Positions 23,158 to 31,922 of a stretch of DNA of 64,000 bases are shown in pieces (within the stretch, counting starts at the first letter, position 1; the number at the start of each line of letters is the position of its first letter). The translations under genes were made by a program, and so were the position numbers. The notes below the pieces were generated by a model that worked only from the letters and a program-made list of their open reading frames with translations, was not told where the DNA came from and searched no databases. The DNA is from Flavobacterium geliluteum (GTDB taxonomy: Bacteria; Bacteroidota; Bacteroidia; Flavobacteriales; Flavobacteriaceae), in NCBI RefSeq assembly GCF_017948595.1, contig NZ_JAGFBV010000014.1:1-64000 (forward strand). Reading direction: 5' to 3'.

Positions 23158-23310
23158 TTAAATACTTCGACCTTTGATAAGTCTAAATAGTATTGCTATT
23201 ACTGCAATTACCAATAAGATATGAATGATGCTTCCAAGACTGTAAACAAAGAATCCAAGGGCCCACAGAATAACTAAAATGACTGCGACTGTGTATAATA
23301 AATTTGACAT
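23158..23310 (-). CDS. lmo0937-family small membrane protein
   Basis: 50-residue protein: MSNLLYTVAVILVILWALGF, then FVYSLGSIIHILLVIAVIAI and LFRLIKGRSI. Two membrane helices are separated by a YSLGSIIH turn and followed by a short basic tail. This matches the lmo0937-type peptides found in stress clusters of Bacteroidota and Firmicutes. The frame is closed on both sides and uses ATG with TAA. It lies between YtxH and the porin-like gene, fitting the stress-island setting. Confidence 0.85.
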   Translation of the reverse strand: MSNLLYTVAVILVILWALGFFVYSLGSIIHILLVIAVIAILFRLIKGRSI

Positions 23311-23344
23311 AATATTTTGGGTTTAAAGGGTTAATTACTTTTTT

Positions 23345-23986
23345 TTAGTTTAATTTGTAAGCTAGATATAACGATAAGTTACTGTTTTTTGCATCTGGAT
23401 AAGTAAAAGTAGTTCCGCCAACGGTTCTTTCTTTTCCTACGGTAGTTAATCCGTAATTGTAACGTAATCCGATACTAATAGGATTAAAATCTACTCCAAC
23501 ACCGGCTGCAATACCAGCATCAAATTTGTTCAGATCGTCGGTATCAATTTCTTCTTCAAAATTAAAATCTCCTTCACCCGTTAATTTAGAACTTACCAAA
23601 TAAGAGGCATAACCACCTGCATGAACATTAAAGTTTTTAGTAATATTTACTCTTACTAATAAAGGAACTTCAATATAGTTTAATTTGAATTTTGAGCTTC
23701 CAGAAGCAAAAGCATTGTTGTACTCTAATTCTGCACCTTTTGTAGTAAACAAAATTTCAGGTTGAATAGCAATAAAATCAGAGATTGGCAATGTGGCGTA
23801 TAGACCTGCATTGAAACCATAAAGGATGTTTTCGTCATCTGCATCATCAGTATAGAGGTTAGACATATTCAGACCACCTTTTATACCAAACTCGGTAGAA
23901 ACAGTATCGTCCTGTGCCTGCATCACTCCAAAAGAAGCGGTCATCAATAAGGTTAAGGCGTATAAAATTCTTGATTGCATTTTCAT
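23345..23986 (-). CDS. Porin-family outer membrane beta-barrel protein
   Basis: 213 residues. Signal peptide 1-24 (GVMQA-Q), then EFGIKGGLNMSNLY, the usual start of the OMP_b-brl_2/PorT-like barrel family. Alternating strands include PLLVRVNITKNFNVHAGGYA and GVGVDFNPISIGLRYNYGL, ending with SLYLAYKLN. An eight-strand barrel is likely. Its place among stress genes suggests envelope stress regulation, by inference. The gene is 35 bases upstream of the lmo0937-like gene. Confidence 0.85.
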   Translation of the reverse strand: MKMQSRILYALTLLMTASFGVMQAQDDTVSTEFGIKGGLNMSNLYTDDADDENILYGFNAGLYATLPISDFIAIQPEILFTTKGAELEYNNAFASGSSKFKLNYIEVPLLVRVNITKNFNVHAGGYASYLVSSKLTGEGDFNFEEEIDTDDLNKFDAGIAAGVGVDFNPISIGLRYNYGLTTVGKERTVGGTTFTYPDAKNSNLSLYLAYKLN

Positions 23987-24025
23987 AGTGTTAAAATTTA
24001 AATGTTAGTTAATTTATAATTGTAT

Positions 24026-24595
24026 TTAATTGATTCTCTCTTTTAATTTTTCTGTTTCTCTTAAAAACTCATACTGTATTGGCAGAATTGAGTTGGCTAA
24101 TTTTAAAATACTAATGTCTCCTGTTTCCTTTGTTATTGTTTGAAGTAAATTAATTTCATCAGACAATGCATTTGTCATATCATTTAAATACAGTTTGTCA
24201 AAATTCTTTTCTTTTGCATTCATCAGTTTGTAGAGATCATCGTTTCCCGCCGCATTGATTTCAGAAATGATAATGAGCTTTTTATTGGCCATTTTCGTGA
24301 TTTCCTGAAAAACATTATTTTGTTGATGCTCTAGTCTTTTACTCAATTCTTTTATATCATGTTGCAACGTTTTTTGCTGTGCAATCTGACTTTTCGAAAC
24401 CATTTTTTTACTGATATTTGCCGTAGCAATAAAAAAATGTGCTTCTCTTTCTTCCTCCGTATTATTTTCTAAAATTTCACTTTTAGTTTCCTCTTCCAGA
24501 GTATCGTTTTCTTTGCAGGATTCAGCAGAAAAAAGAATTAAAACGGAAAGAGCTATTTTGTAAAATAATGATTCCGATACTAATTTAACTCTCAT
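24026..24595 (-). CDS. DUF4142-like lipoprotein
   Basis: 189 residues. Lipoprotein signal ending LFSAESC27. The mature region is almost all helix, with EREAHFFIATANISKKMVSKSQIAQQKT and later NALSDEINLLQTITKETGD. This is the four-helix ferritin-like pattern of DUF4142 proteins, though the metal-ligand His/Glu set of active ferritins is not obvious. DUF4142 genes commonly lie in general-stress clusters. 40 bases upstream of the porin-like gene. Confidence 0.72.
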   Translation of the reverse strand: MRVKLVSESLFYKIALSVLILFSAESCKENDTLEEETKSEILENNTEEEREAHFFIATANISKKMVSKSQIAQQKTLQHDIKELSKRLEHQQNNVFQEITKMANKKLIIISEINAAGNDDLYKLMNAKEKNFDKLYLNDMTNALSDEINLLQTITKETGDISILKLANSILPIQYEFLRETEKLKERIN

Positions 24596-24727
24596 ATTTG
24601 CTTTCTAAAAGATTACATTACAAAGGTGCTAACGAAATGTATCTTTTGCTTTACAGCATAAAAAAGAAACGTTATATAATTCCCATAAAGGACTTATATA
24701 ACGCTGTTTTGCTGGTTTTATGGGTTT

Positions 24728-26518
24728 TTATTCGGGAAGAAAAATAGTAAATACCGACCCTTTGTTTGGTGTACTGTCGGCAATAATATACCCTTTATGG
24801 TTGTCTACAATTTTCTTGCAGATAGCAAGACCAATGCCGGTACCTGGATATTCTGTTTTAGAATGTAAACGTTGAAAAAGAATAAAAATGGTTTCTTTAA
24901 ACTGAGGGTCAAAACCCATTCCGTTATCAGAAAAAGTAATTTTATAAAATTTCTTTACTGATTGATCCAGTAATTCGGGATACAAAGTGGAATGTATTTT
25001 ATCACATTCGATCACAATTTTTGGTGCAATATCATTTTGGCTGTACTTTAAAGAATTTCCAATCAAGTTGATAAAAAGCTGTTCTATTTGATATGGAATT
25101 ACGTGTAGTTTAGGCAATTTTGTGGTGATAATAACGGCCTTTTTTTCTTCGATCGCTTCGTTTAATTCTAATTGCGCATTTTCGAATAATTCCGTCAAAC
25201 TCGATTTTATGAATTCCTTTTTTGTTGTATTGGTTCGGGAAAATAAAAGCAGATCATCAATTAAGACACGCATCCTTTTGGCAGAAATTTCAATTTTAGA
25301 AATATAATTTTTTCCGCTTTCAGACATTACCGCTTTATCGGCATCTGAAACTCTCGAAATAAAAGTCTGAATTTTTCTGAGCGGTTCCTGCAAGTCATGA
25401 CTTGCAACGTGATTAAAGGAAGCCAGTTCTTTATTGCTTTTTTCAAGTTCGCTATTTCGCTCTTGCAGTTCGATATTCAGCAAATGCTCATCTGTTATAT
25501 CAAAATTGATTCCTAATAAAATTTTACTTCCATTTCTGTCCACCAAAAGTTTTCCGGTAGATTTTAAGTACCTAATTTGATGATCGGGACGAACAATTTT
25601 ATAATAAACAAACGGAAGCGATTTGTGGTTGACAATTCCTTCCATTGATTTTTCTATCATCGCTTTATCATCTGCATGCACAAATTCTAGGAAAGTCTCT
25701 TTTGTAGGCACAAACGCTCCGGGTTCATAACCTAACAAACGAAATTGGTTATCAGAATAAATTATTTTGTCGGTCTCTAAGTCCCATTGCCAGGTGCTGA
25801 ATTTTCCAATTTTTTCAGATTCTGCCATTAAACCGGAAGAAATTAAGAGTCTTCGGTTGTATATTTTTAATCGAACAATATCCTTGCTTATTTGTCGGTA
25901 GGCCAGTAAAATAAAAGTCATAGCAGCCAAAAACAAAGAGATAGAAAAGACAGGGCCTAATGAAGTTTCCTGATCGTATATTTTGAGTCTCTTTTGTAAA
26001 TATTTTTTCTCAATATCATTCATTTCATCGACCTGAAACCGAATGTTCTCCATCAGAATTCTGCCGCCAAACATGTGATTGTCTAGTTTTCTTTTATCAT
26101 AAGTGGCAGGTTCGCTGTATTTTAAACAATTTTCGAAAGAAGCAAAACGAAGAATAATGAGTTTGAATAACCGTTGAAGGTTTTGTTGTTGTTTGGGATT
26201 GTCTGCCGTAAGTTTTCGTAAAGCAATAAAAGAGGTGTTTACTTTGTCTCTTGAAAAAAGATAAGGACTCAAGAAGCGGCTGTTTCTGGTAATAATGTAT
26301 CCGCGCTGTCCTGTTTCGGCATCTTTTATCGCAGACATCAAGCGTTCTAGCTGAATGTTTATTTCGTAATTATGCATCAATAGCTTACTGGATTCGTTCA
26401 AATCCCTGTTGTGTTTGTAAGCTATTGATGAAAGAAATAATAAAATGAAAATAGCAATTACAAAAATAACTCTTAATGAGTTTGAAGAATTAAACTTTGG
26501 AATCCACTTCATTGTCAA
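24728..26518 (-). CDS. CHASE3-PAS sensor histidine kinase
   Basis: 596 residues. A transmembrane helix (17-34) precedes a periplasmic four-helix CHASE3 domain (about 40-180, with DAETGQRGYIITRN at 66-79), and a second helix lies at 190-207. A PAS/PAC sensor spans 235-345 (FVHADDKAMIEKSM), then a coiled coil. HisKA has His374 in VASHDLQEPLRK. HATPase has N488 (LIGNSLKYS), DNGMGF (531-536) and GTGIGL (559-564). The closely linked response regulator (6-base gap) and AraC gene suggest one signalling unit governing the surrounding stress genes. The signal is unknown. Confidence 0.93.
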   Translation of the reverse strand: MTMKWIPKFNSSNSLRVIFVIAIFILLFLSSIAYKHNRDLNESSKLLMHNYEINIQLERLMSAIKDAETGQRGYIITRNSRFLSPYLFSRDKVNTSFIALRKLTADNPKQQQNLQRLFKLIILRFASFENCLKYSEPATYDKRKLDNHMFGGRILMENIRFQVDEMNDIEKKYLQKRLKIYDQETSLGPVFSISLFLAAMTFILLAYRQISKDIVRLKIYNRRLLISSGLMAESEKIGKFSTWQWDLETDKIIYSDNQFRLLGYEPGAFVPTKETFLEFVHADDKAMIEKSMEGIVNHKSLPFVYYKIVRPDHQIRYLKSTGKLLVDRNGSKILLGINFDITDEHLLNIELQERNSELEKSNKELASFNHVASHDLQEPLRKIQTFISRVSDADKAVMSESGKNYISKIEISAKRMRVLIDDLLLFSRTNTTKKEFIKSSLTELFENAQLELNEAIEEKKAVIITTKLPKLHVIPYQIEQLFINLIGNSLKYSQNDIAPKIVIECDKIHSTLYPELLDQSVKKFYKITFSDNGMGFDPQFKETIFILFQRLHSKTEYPGTGIGLAICKKIVDNHKGYIIADSTPNKGSVFTIFLPE

Positions 26519-26524
26519 TCACTA

Positions 26525-26971
26525 TTATAGTCGTAACAAAAAGTTATCACGGTTCAAGCCAGATGTTTGATAGTGCCAATTTACTGTTAGGACTTCATTA
26601 ATAATTTTTTTCAAATCATTAAAATCACTTGGTTTTTTGATATAAATATTAGCTCCTTGTACAAAAGTATCTTCTATATCCTGCTCAGAAGAAGAAGTAG
26701 AATAAATGGCGATAATAATATTTTTTAACCGCTCGTTTTGCTTAATTTCTGCTAAACACTCTTTACCAGTTTTTTTTGGCATATTCAAATCCAGAAACAG
26801 TATGTCCGGTAATTTTGCATCTGGTTGCGTTAAATATTCCATTAACTGCATCCCATCAAAAGCAAACTCTACCTTAGTCTGTACTTTTACTTCTTCAAAA
26901 GCATCCTTAAAAAATAAGCGGTCATCTTCATCGTCATCAGCGAGTAAGATATGTAATGCGTTTTTTTGCAT
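26525..26971 (-). CDS. Single-domain response regulator
   Basis: 148 residues, receiver domain only. The acidic pocket is DDDEDD at 12-17, the phosphoacceptor Asp61 in FLDLNMPKKTG, and the conserved Lys113 in IYIKKPSDF. No DNA-binding domain, similar to Rcp1-type regulators paired with CHASE3/PAS kinases. It is encoded directly upstream of the kinase gene with a 6-base gap and downstream of an AraC-type regulator (15-base gap), so all three are probably cotranscribed. Confidence 0.93.
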   Translation of the reverse strand: MQKNALHILLADDDEDDRLFFKDAFEEVKVQTKVEFAFDGMQLMEYLTQPDAKLPDILFLDLNMPKKTGKECLAEIKQNERLKNIIIAIYSTSSSEQDIEDTFVQGANIYIKKPSDFNDLKKIINEVLTVNWHYQTSGLNRDNFLLRL

Positions 26972-26986
26972 TGATTTGTATGGTAT

Positions 26987-27544
26987 TTAGTTTTGTTTTA
27001 AATGTTCTCTTCTTTTCCTGATAATCCTCTGAAAAGCAGATGGTGTAATTCCTGTCGTGTTTTTAAACTGCGTACTCAAATGGGCAACACTTGAGTAGTT
27101 AAGTAAAAAAGCAATTTCGGTTAAGCTCATCTCATTGACCAACATCAATTGTTTGGCTCGCTCAATTTTTTGCAATATGATAAAATTTTCAATTGAAGAA
27201 TACGTTACTTCAGAAAAAATGTTGGATAAATAACCGTAACTATGATTTAACTTCTCTGCTAAAAAAACAGAACTTTTATAATTATTGCTGTCTTCCATGT
27301 ATACGAGCTCAATAATGGCATCTTTTATTTTTTGTACCAAAACGCTTTTTTGATTCTCGACAACCTCGAAACCGTAGGGACTCAAGTTCTTTTTTAAAGT
27401 CTCTAATGCTTCAATACTAAGGTTTTCATCAAGCTCAATTTCTCCAAAGCCTAAAGTGGTAAAATTTACATTTTCTTCCTCTAATTTTTGTTTTAAATAA
27501 AGAGAACAAATAGTATTGATGTCAAACTTGATAAATAATTTCAT
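26987..27544 (-). CDS. AraC-family regulator with HMA-like N-terminus
   Basis: 185 residues. The C-terminal ~100 residues are an AraC/XylS double helix-turn-helix (HSYGYLSNIFSEVTYSSIENF and MSLTEIAFLLNYSSVAHLSTQF). The first ~75 residues (MKLFIKFDINTICSLYLKQ, then LGFGEIELDENLS) look like the ferredoxin-fold, heavy-metal-associated-like domain seen at the front of some Bacteroidota AraC proteins, but the metal-binding CxxC is absent, with one Cys left. It heads the run regulator-receiver-kinase. It may relay the receiver's signal or act separately. Confidence 0.85.
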   Translation of the reverse strand: MKLFIKFDINTICSLYLKQKLEEENVNFTTLGFGEIELDENLSIEALETLKKNLSPYGFEVVENQKSVLVQKIKDAIIELVYMEDSNNYKSSVFLAEKLNHSYGYLSNIFSEVTYSSIENFIILQKIERAKQLMLVNEMSLTEIAFLLNYSSVAHLSTQFKNTTGITPSAFQRIIRKRREHLKQN

Positions 27545-27639
27545 GATAAATAAATAATGGTTAAAGATACTTATTTTATTTTTGGTTTAAAATTTAAAAA
27601 AGGCATGAAAAGTTAAAAGATATAAATGTTTCAAAATCA

Positions 27640-27674
27640 AAAAAATACCGTCTAATTAGCGTATTAGACGGTAT
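27640..27674 (-). terminator. csbD terminator
   Basis: A perfect 12-bp stem (ATACCGTCTAAT / ATTAGACGGTAT) with a 6-nt loop. The minus strand continues with seven T. It lies 20 bases past the CsbD stop codon. Confidence 0.85.
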
Positions 27675-27693
27675 CTTGTTTGAATAAAAAAAG

Positions 27694-27879
27694 TTACAAA
27701 CCTGAGAAAATATCTTGTAATTCCTCTTTGGTTTTTCCTAATTTCTGTTGAATCTTTCCGTATAACTCATCTTCTTTTCCTTCTTCGTACAATAAATCGT
27801 CGTCTGTCAGGTCAGCATATTTTTGTTTTAGTTTCCCTTTTAGCTCGTTCCAGTTTCCTTTTATTTCTGTAGTGTTCAT
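27694..27879 (-). CDS. CsbD-family stress protein
   Basis: 61 residues, highly charged. [20 protein letters not shown] and the [17 protein letters not shown] stretch are the CsbD signature. Family members are small general-stress proteins (sigma-B controlled in Bacillus) of unknown mechanism. Monocistronic, with its own strong terminator, next to dps. Confidence 0.92.
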   Translation of the reverse strand: MNTTEIKGNWNELKGKLKQKYADLTDDDLLYEEGKEDELYGKIQQKLGKTKEELQDIFSGL

Positions 27880-27985
27880 GATCTTATTTTTTTAAAATTA
27901 ATAGTTTTGTAAAATTGCAAATTGTCACTTTAATATGTATTATATTTATTTTTGAGATTCTTCTATAATTCACATTTATTATTTT

Positions 27986-28459
27986 CTAAATAGAATAGCG
28001 GCGTAAAATCCATGCCATTTTCTCGTGTTGTTGTAATAATCCCGTGATAAAATCGGCAGAACCTATGTCATTATTGTCATTTTCAAATTGCGGAATATAA
28101 TCACGAAACTCTGTTACCAATTGCTCGTGATTGTTCAAAAGTTCCTCAAGCATCACTTTTTGAGACACATATTCCTTTGGAGATTCTTTTAGAGTAGAGT
28201 TTTCGATAAACTCTTTCATTGTACCAATTGTTTTTTCGCCCAGTTGACTAATGCGCTCCGCTACTTCATCAATATTTTGTTCTAAAATGCGGTACTGTTC
28301 TTCAAATAATTTATGCAATTCCATAAAACTGTTTCCTGAAATATTCCAGTGAAATTTTCTGGTTTTTACATACAATGTCATTTCATTAGATAAAATAGTG
28401 GCTAATATGGTGGCGCTTTTCTTTAAGTTTTTTGTTGTAATTCCGATGTTTGGGCTCAT
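27986..28459 (-). CDS. dps: Dps-type DNA-protecting ferritin
   Basis: 157 residues. RKFHWNISGNSFMELHKLFEEQY and DEVAERISQLG carry the intersubunit ferroxidase ligands (His, Asp/Glu) characteristic of Dps. The protein forms a dodecamer that oxidises Fe2+ with H2O2 and shields DNA in stationary phase. The minus-strand TAACTTTG at 28485-28492 is a good -7 element 26 bases before the start. It lies in the same stress island as CsbD and YtxH. Confidence 0.95.
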   Translation of the reverse strand: MSPNIGITTKNLKKSATILATILSNEMTLYVKTRKFHWNISGNSFMELHKLFEEQYRILEQNIDEVAERISQLGEKTIGTMKEFIENSTLKESPKEYVSQKVMLEELLNNHEQLVTEFRDYIPQFENDNNDIGSADFITGLLQQHEKMAWILRRYSI

Positions 28460-28484
28460 AATAATTTCATTAAATGTTGTTTTA

Positions 28485-28492
28485 CAAAGTTA
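28485..28492 (-). promoter_or_regulatory. -7 element for dps
   Basis: TAACTTTG on the minus strand matches TAnnTTTG, with the start codon 26 bases downstream. Confidence 0.55.
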
Positions 28493-28582
28493 AACAATCA
28501 ATACGCCCTTTTTCTTACATCATTTTATAAAGATATTATAGAAATTCAATGTTGTCTTAACACATTTCTAAATCTAATGTTG

Positions 28583-28590
28583 TAGTTTTG
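28583..28590 (+). promoter_or_regulatory. -7 element for the OmpA/DUF5723 gene
   Basis: TAGTTTTG matches TAnnTTTG, 31 bases before the ATG at 28622. It is divergent from the dps promoter. Confidence 0.5.
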
Positions 28591-28621
28591 GCGGCAAATA
28601 AAACCAAAATCCTAAATTTTA

Positions 28622-30805
28622 ATGAAAAAAACAGTAATTATTTTAATGCTTTTTGTAGCTACATTATCAGCAAAAGCCCAGTCTTATATGGGGTATTTTC
28701 ATGATAATTATGCTGGAGTTCAAAGTGTGCTTTTTAATCCAGCTTCTATAGCAGATTCTCGTTTTAAAACAGATATCAATCTATTCTCCATTAGTGGTGC
28801 AGTTCAAAATGACTTGTATGGAGTAAAACTTTTTGATGTTTATAAAGACGGTTATGATTTTGATAGGGAGGCTAAGAGATCACCATTAAATCAAAATAAT
28901 GCTCTTGTAAATTTTGATATTATGGGACCTTCCTTTATGTTTAATATCGCTCCAAAACATACAATTGCGGTTTTTACAAGAGCAAGATCAGTTACTAACC
29001 TTAGAAATGTTAACGGAAACCTAATAGATCAGGTGAAAGAAGGTTTAGATGAAGCAAGCGATTTTAACTTTAATGCGGGAAATGTAAATGGAGCTTCTAA
29101 TACTTGGGGCGAACTCGGAATTTCGTATGCAGCAGTTTTGTACCAAAATAATCAACACTTTTTAAAAGGAGGTTTAACAGCCAAATATTTGCAAGGTGGT
29201 GTAAATGGATATGTTAAAGGTCAGGATGTTAATGTAGCTTTTAACGAAAATACAGTAGATCCTGATAGAGGTACCTTGGTTTCAAACGGACAAATTACTG
29301 TTGGTACGAGTCAGGATTTTGAAGCAAATGAAGATTATAAATTTGATTCTAATGCCAATGGTTTTGGTTTTGATTTGGGACTTGTGTACGAATGGAGACC
29401 GGATTACGAACAATATGATTTGAGTAAAGCGAAACGAGCGGATAATAATTTCAGAGATTTAAATAAATACAAATTACGTTTCGGATTATCGGTAACAGAT
29501 ATAGGATCAATTAATTACAAAAAAGCAAGACAAGATACCTATGATGTAAATGGTACGATCACACAGGAAATGATTAATGACGCAGGTAATTTTTATGAAT
29601 TTCTTGAGGATAATTATACCAAAACATCTTCTAAAATTGGTATGAAAACAAATTTACCAACAGCGCTTCATGCCGACGTAGACTGGAACATGTACAGAAA
29701 ATTTTATTTGAATCTTAACGGAGACATTAATATGGTTGCTGCTAATAAAGTAAACGGTTACGGAATTGCAAACCGAGTATCTTTAACACCTCGTTATGAA
29801 AGCAGATGGTTTAGTTTTTATGTACCAATGACTTACATGCAATACAGCGGCATGCAAGTGGGTTCTGGTTTGAGAGTGGGAGCATTTTTTGTAGGATCAG
29901 GTTCTGTGCTTACGAATTTAGTTTCGAAAGAGTCAAAAGCAGTAGATTTTCATTTAGGGATTAAGATACCGGTGTACGAAAAGAAATTTAGAGATAGAGA
30001 CGAAGACGGTGTTATAGATAAGGAAGATACTTGTAAAAAAGTAGCAGGTCCAGTAGAAAATAAAGGTTGCCCATGGCCAGATTCAGATTCAGATGGTGTT
30101 TTTGACAAAGACGATGCATGCGCAGATCTTGCGGGTCCAGTAGAAAATAAAGGTTGTCCTTGGAAAGATTCTGATGGCGATACTTTATTAGATAATGTAG
30201 ATGCTTGTCCTGCAATTTCGGGACCTGTAGAAAACAAAGGTTGTCCTTGGCCTGACACAGACAAAGATGGGGTTTTAGATAAAGACGATGCTTGCCCGAA
30301 CGAAGCTGGATTACCAGAAAACAAAGGTTGCCCGAATCTAGACGCTGATAAAGATGGAATTTCAGATAAAGAAGATAATTGTCCTTTGATTTATGGTCCA
30401 GCAAGTAATAAAGGTTGTCCTGAAGTTTCAAAAGCGACATTAGAGCAATTGAGAGTAGAAGCAAAATCGATCTTTTTTACAACTGGTAAAGCTACTTTAA
30501 GCGATGCAAAAAAAGGAGAAACATCAGGAAGATTAGACGCTATAAAAGAAATTTTGAAGAACTATCCAAATGCTAAATTTGCGATTAACGGTCATACAGA
30601 TAACGTTGGAAATGCAAAAGCAAACCAAAAATTATCTGAGGCAAGAGCTAAAGTGGTTATGGATCTTTTGATAGAGAAAGGAGTAAATCCTGCCAACTTA
30701 ACTTCTAAAGGTTATGGTGCTACAAAACCTGTTAAATCAAACAAAACAGCATCAGGAAGAGCAGAAAATAGAAGAACAGAAATTGTTTATTTAGGCAATT
30801 TGTAA
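28622..30805 (+). CDS. DUF5723 barrel - TSP3 repeats - OmpA domain fusion
   Basis: 727 residues. Signal peptide 1-19 (LSAKA-Q), then a DUF5723 barrel to about residue 455, the paralogue of the shorter protein at 20434-21765. Residues about 458-605 hold five thrombospondin type 3-like repeats (DSDSDGVFDKDDACADLAGP and variants, each ending ENKGCP or SNKGCP), a Ca2+-binding linker. An OmpA peptidoglycan-binding domain closes the protein (FAINGHTDNVGNAKANQKLS, EARAKVVMDLL). It would tether the outer membrane to peptidoglycan. It flanks the stress island on the opposite side to its paralogue. A clean hairpin terminator follows. Confidence 0.92.
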   Translation: MKKTVIILMLFVATLSAKAQSYMGYFHDNYAGVQSVLFNPASIADSRFKTDINLFSISGAVQNDLYGVKLFDVYKDGYDFDREAKRSPLNQNNALVNFDIMGPSFMFNIAPKHTIAVFTRARSVTNLRNVNGNLIDQVKEGLDEASDFNFNAGNVNGASNTWGELGISYAAVLYQNNQHFLKGGLTAKYLQGGVNGYVKGQDVNVAFNENTVDPDRGTLVSNGQITVGTSQDFEANEDYKFDSNANGFGFDLGLVYEWRPDYEQYDLSKAKRADNNFRDLNKYKLRFGLSVTDIGSINYKKARQDTYDVNGTITQEMINDAGNFYEFLEDNYTKTSSKIGMKTNLPTALHADVDWNMYRKFYLNLNGDINMVAANKVNGYGIANRVSLTPRYESRWFSFYVPMTYMQYSGMQVGSGLRVGAFFVGSGSVLTNLVSKESKAVDFHLGIKIPVYEKKFRDRDEDGVIDKEDTCKKVAGPVENKGCPWPDSDSDGVFDKDDACADLAGPVENKGCPWKDSDGDTLLDNVDACPAISGPVENKGCPWPDTDKDGVLDKDDACPNEAGLPENKGCPNLDADKDGISDKEDNCPLIYGPASNKGCPEVSKATLEQLRVEAKSIFFTTGKATLSDAKKGETSGRLDAIKEILKNYPNAKFAINGHTDNVGNAKANQKLSEARAKVVMDLLIEKGVNPANLTSKGYGATKPVKSNKTASGRAENRRTEIVYLGNL

Positions 30806-30825
30806 GCCTAAATGAATATAATACC

Positions 30826-30857
30826 AAAAAGCCATTCTTAATTGAGTGGCTTTTTTT
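30826..30857 (+). terminator. Terminator of the OmpA/DUF5723 gene
   Basis: AAAAAGCCA pairs with TGGCTTTTT across a 12-nt loop, followed by more T, 20 bases past the stop codon. Confidence 0.8.
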
Positions 30858-30918
30858 ATTTTTGCATACTTTCTAAAAAGAATTATTTCTTTGCAATAGA
30901 AGTTCTAAAAAAACAAGA

Positions 30919-31746
30919 ATGACAACACAACAACTACACGAACAAATTTTACAAAAAAAATCATTTTTATGCGTAGGATTGGATCCCGATCTTAGTAAAA
31001 TTCCTCCTCATTTATTAGCAACAGAAGATCCTATTTTCGAATTTAATAAAGCCATAATTGATGCGACACATGATTTGGCAGTAGGCTACAAACCCAATAC
31101 CGCTTTTTTTGAAGCTTACGGAATAAAAGGTTGGATTTCTTTGCAAAAAACAATCGAGTATATCAACCAAAACTTTCCCGAAATTTTTACTATCGCAGAT
31201 GCAAAACGCGGCGATATTGGAAACACTTCAAGCATGTATGCAAAAGCATTTTTTGAAGATTTGAATTTTGATAGTGTAACCGTTGCTCCTTATATGGGCA
31301 AAGATTCGGTCGAGCCATTTTTGGCATTCGAAAACAAGTTTACGATCATGTTGGCCTTGACTTCAAACGAAGGTGCTTTTGATTTTCAAACCTTAATTAC
31401 AAACGGAAAAGAGTTGTACAAACAAGTTTTAGAAACCTCTAAAACATGGAAAAACAGCCACAATTTAATGTATGTAGTTGGCGCGACCAAAGCCGAATAT
31501 TTTACAGAGATTAGAAAAATTGTACCAGACAGTTTCTTACTTGTTCCCGGAATTGGCGCTCAAGGCGGAAGCTTATCAGAAGTGTGCAAATATGGCATGA
31601 ATGATAAAATCGGATTATTGGTCAACTCGGCAAGAGCGATTATTTATGCATCAAAAGGCACTGATTTTGCAGACAGAGCCAGAGAAGAAGCATTGTTGGT
31701 TCAGAAAGAAATGGAAGGGATTCTAAATTCCAAATTTCAGGTTTAA
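30919..31746 (+). CDS. pyrF: Orotidine 5'-phosphate decarboxylase, type 2
   Basis: Last step of UMP synthesis, decarboxylating OMP. 275 residues, the longer type-2 family common in Bacteroidota and Mycobacterium. The catalytic charged network is visible: Lys58 (GYKPN) and DAKRGD (94-99; Asp94, Lys96, Asp99). CVGLDPD is at 18-24 and VPGIGAQGG near the C-terminus binds phosphate. It stands alone, with intergenic repeats downstream. Confidence 0.95.
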   Translation: MTTQQLHEQILQKKSFLCVGLDPDLSKIPPHLLATEDPIFEFNKAIIDATHDLAVGYKPNTAFFEAYGIKGWISLQKTIEYINQNFPEIFTIADAKRGDIGNTSSMYAKAFFEDLNFDSVTVAPYMGKDSVEPFLAFENKFTIMLALTSNEGAFDFQTLITNGKELYKQVLETSKTWKNSHNLMYVVGATKAEYFTEIRKIVPDSFLLVPGIGAQGGSLSEVCKYGMNDKIGLLVNSARAIIYASKGTDFADRAREEALLVQKEMEGILNSKFQV

Positions 31747-31915
31747 AGTTTCAAGTTGCATGACTTTGAGACTAATTTTAAATGCAAAGTACACAAAGCT
31801 TTTAATTGATTCTAGCTTTGCGAACTTTACGCTTTTTGAACATACTGTTAGATAAAGACCTTAGCGAACTTTGCGGTTAAATTAATACAATTTAAAAACT
31901 TGAAACTTGAAACAA
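31747..31915. repeat. Intergenic repeat block with inverted ends
   Basis: GTTTCAAGTT-like ends (31750s and 31899-31915, inverse of each other) enclose words such as CTTTGCGAACTTTACG and CCTTAGCGAACTTTGCGG, a low-complexity family common between flavobacterial genes. No riboswitch-like core was seen upstream of the binding-protein gene. Confidence 0.5.
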
Positions 31916-31922
31916 AACAAAG

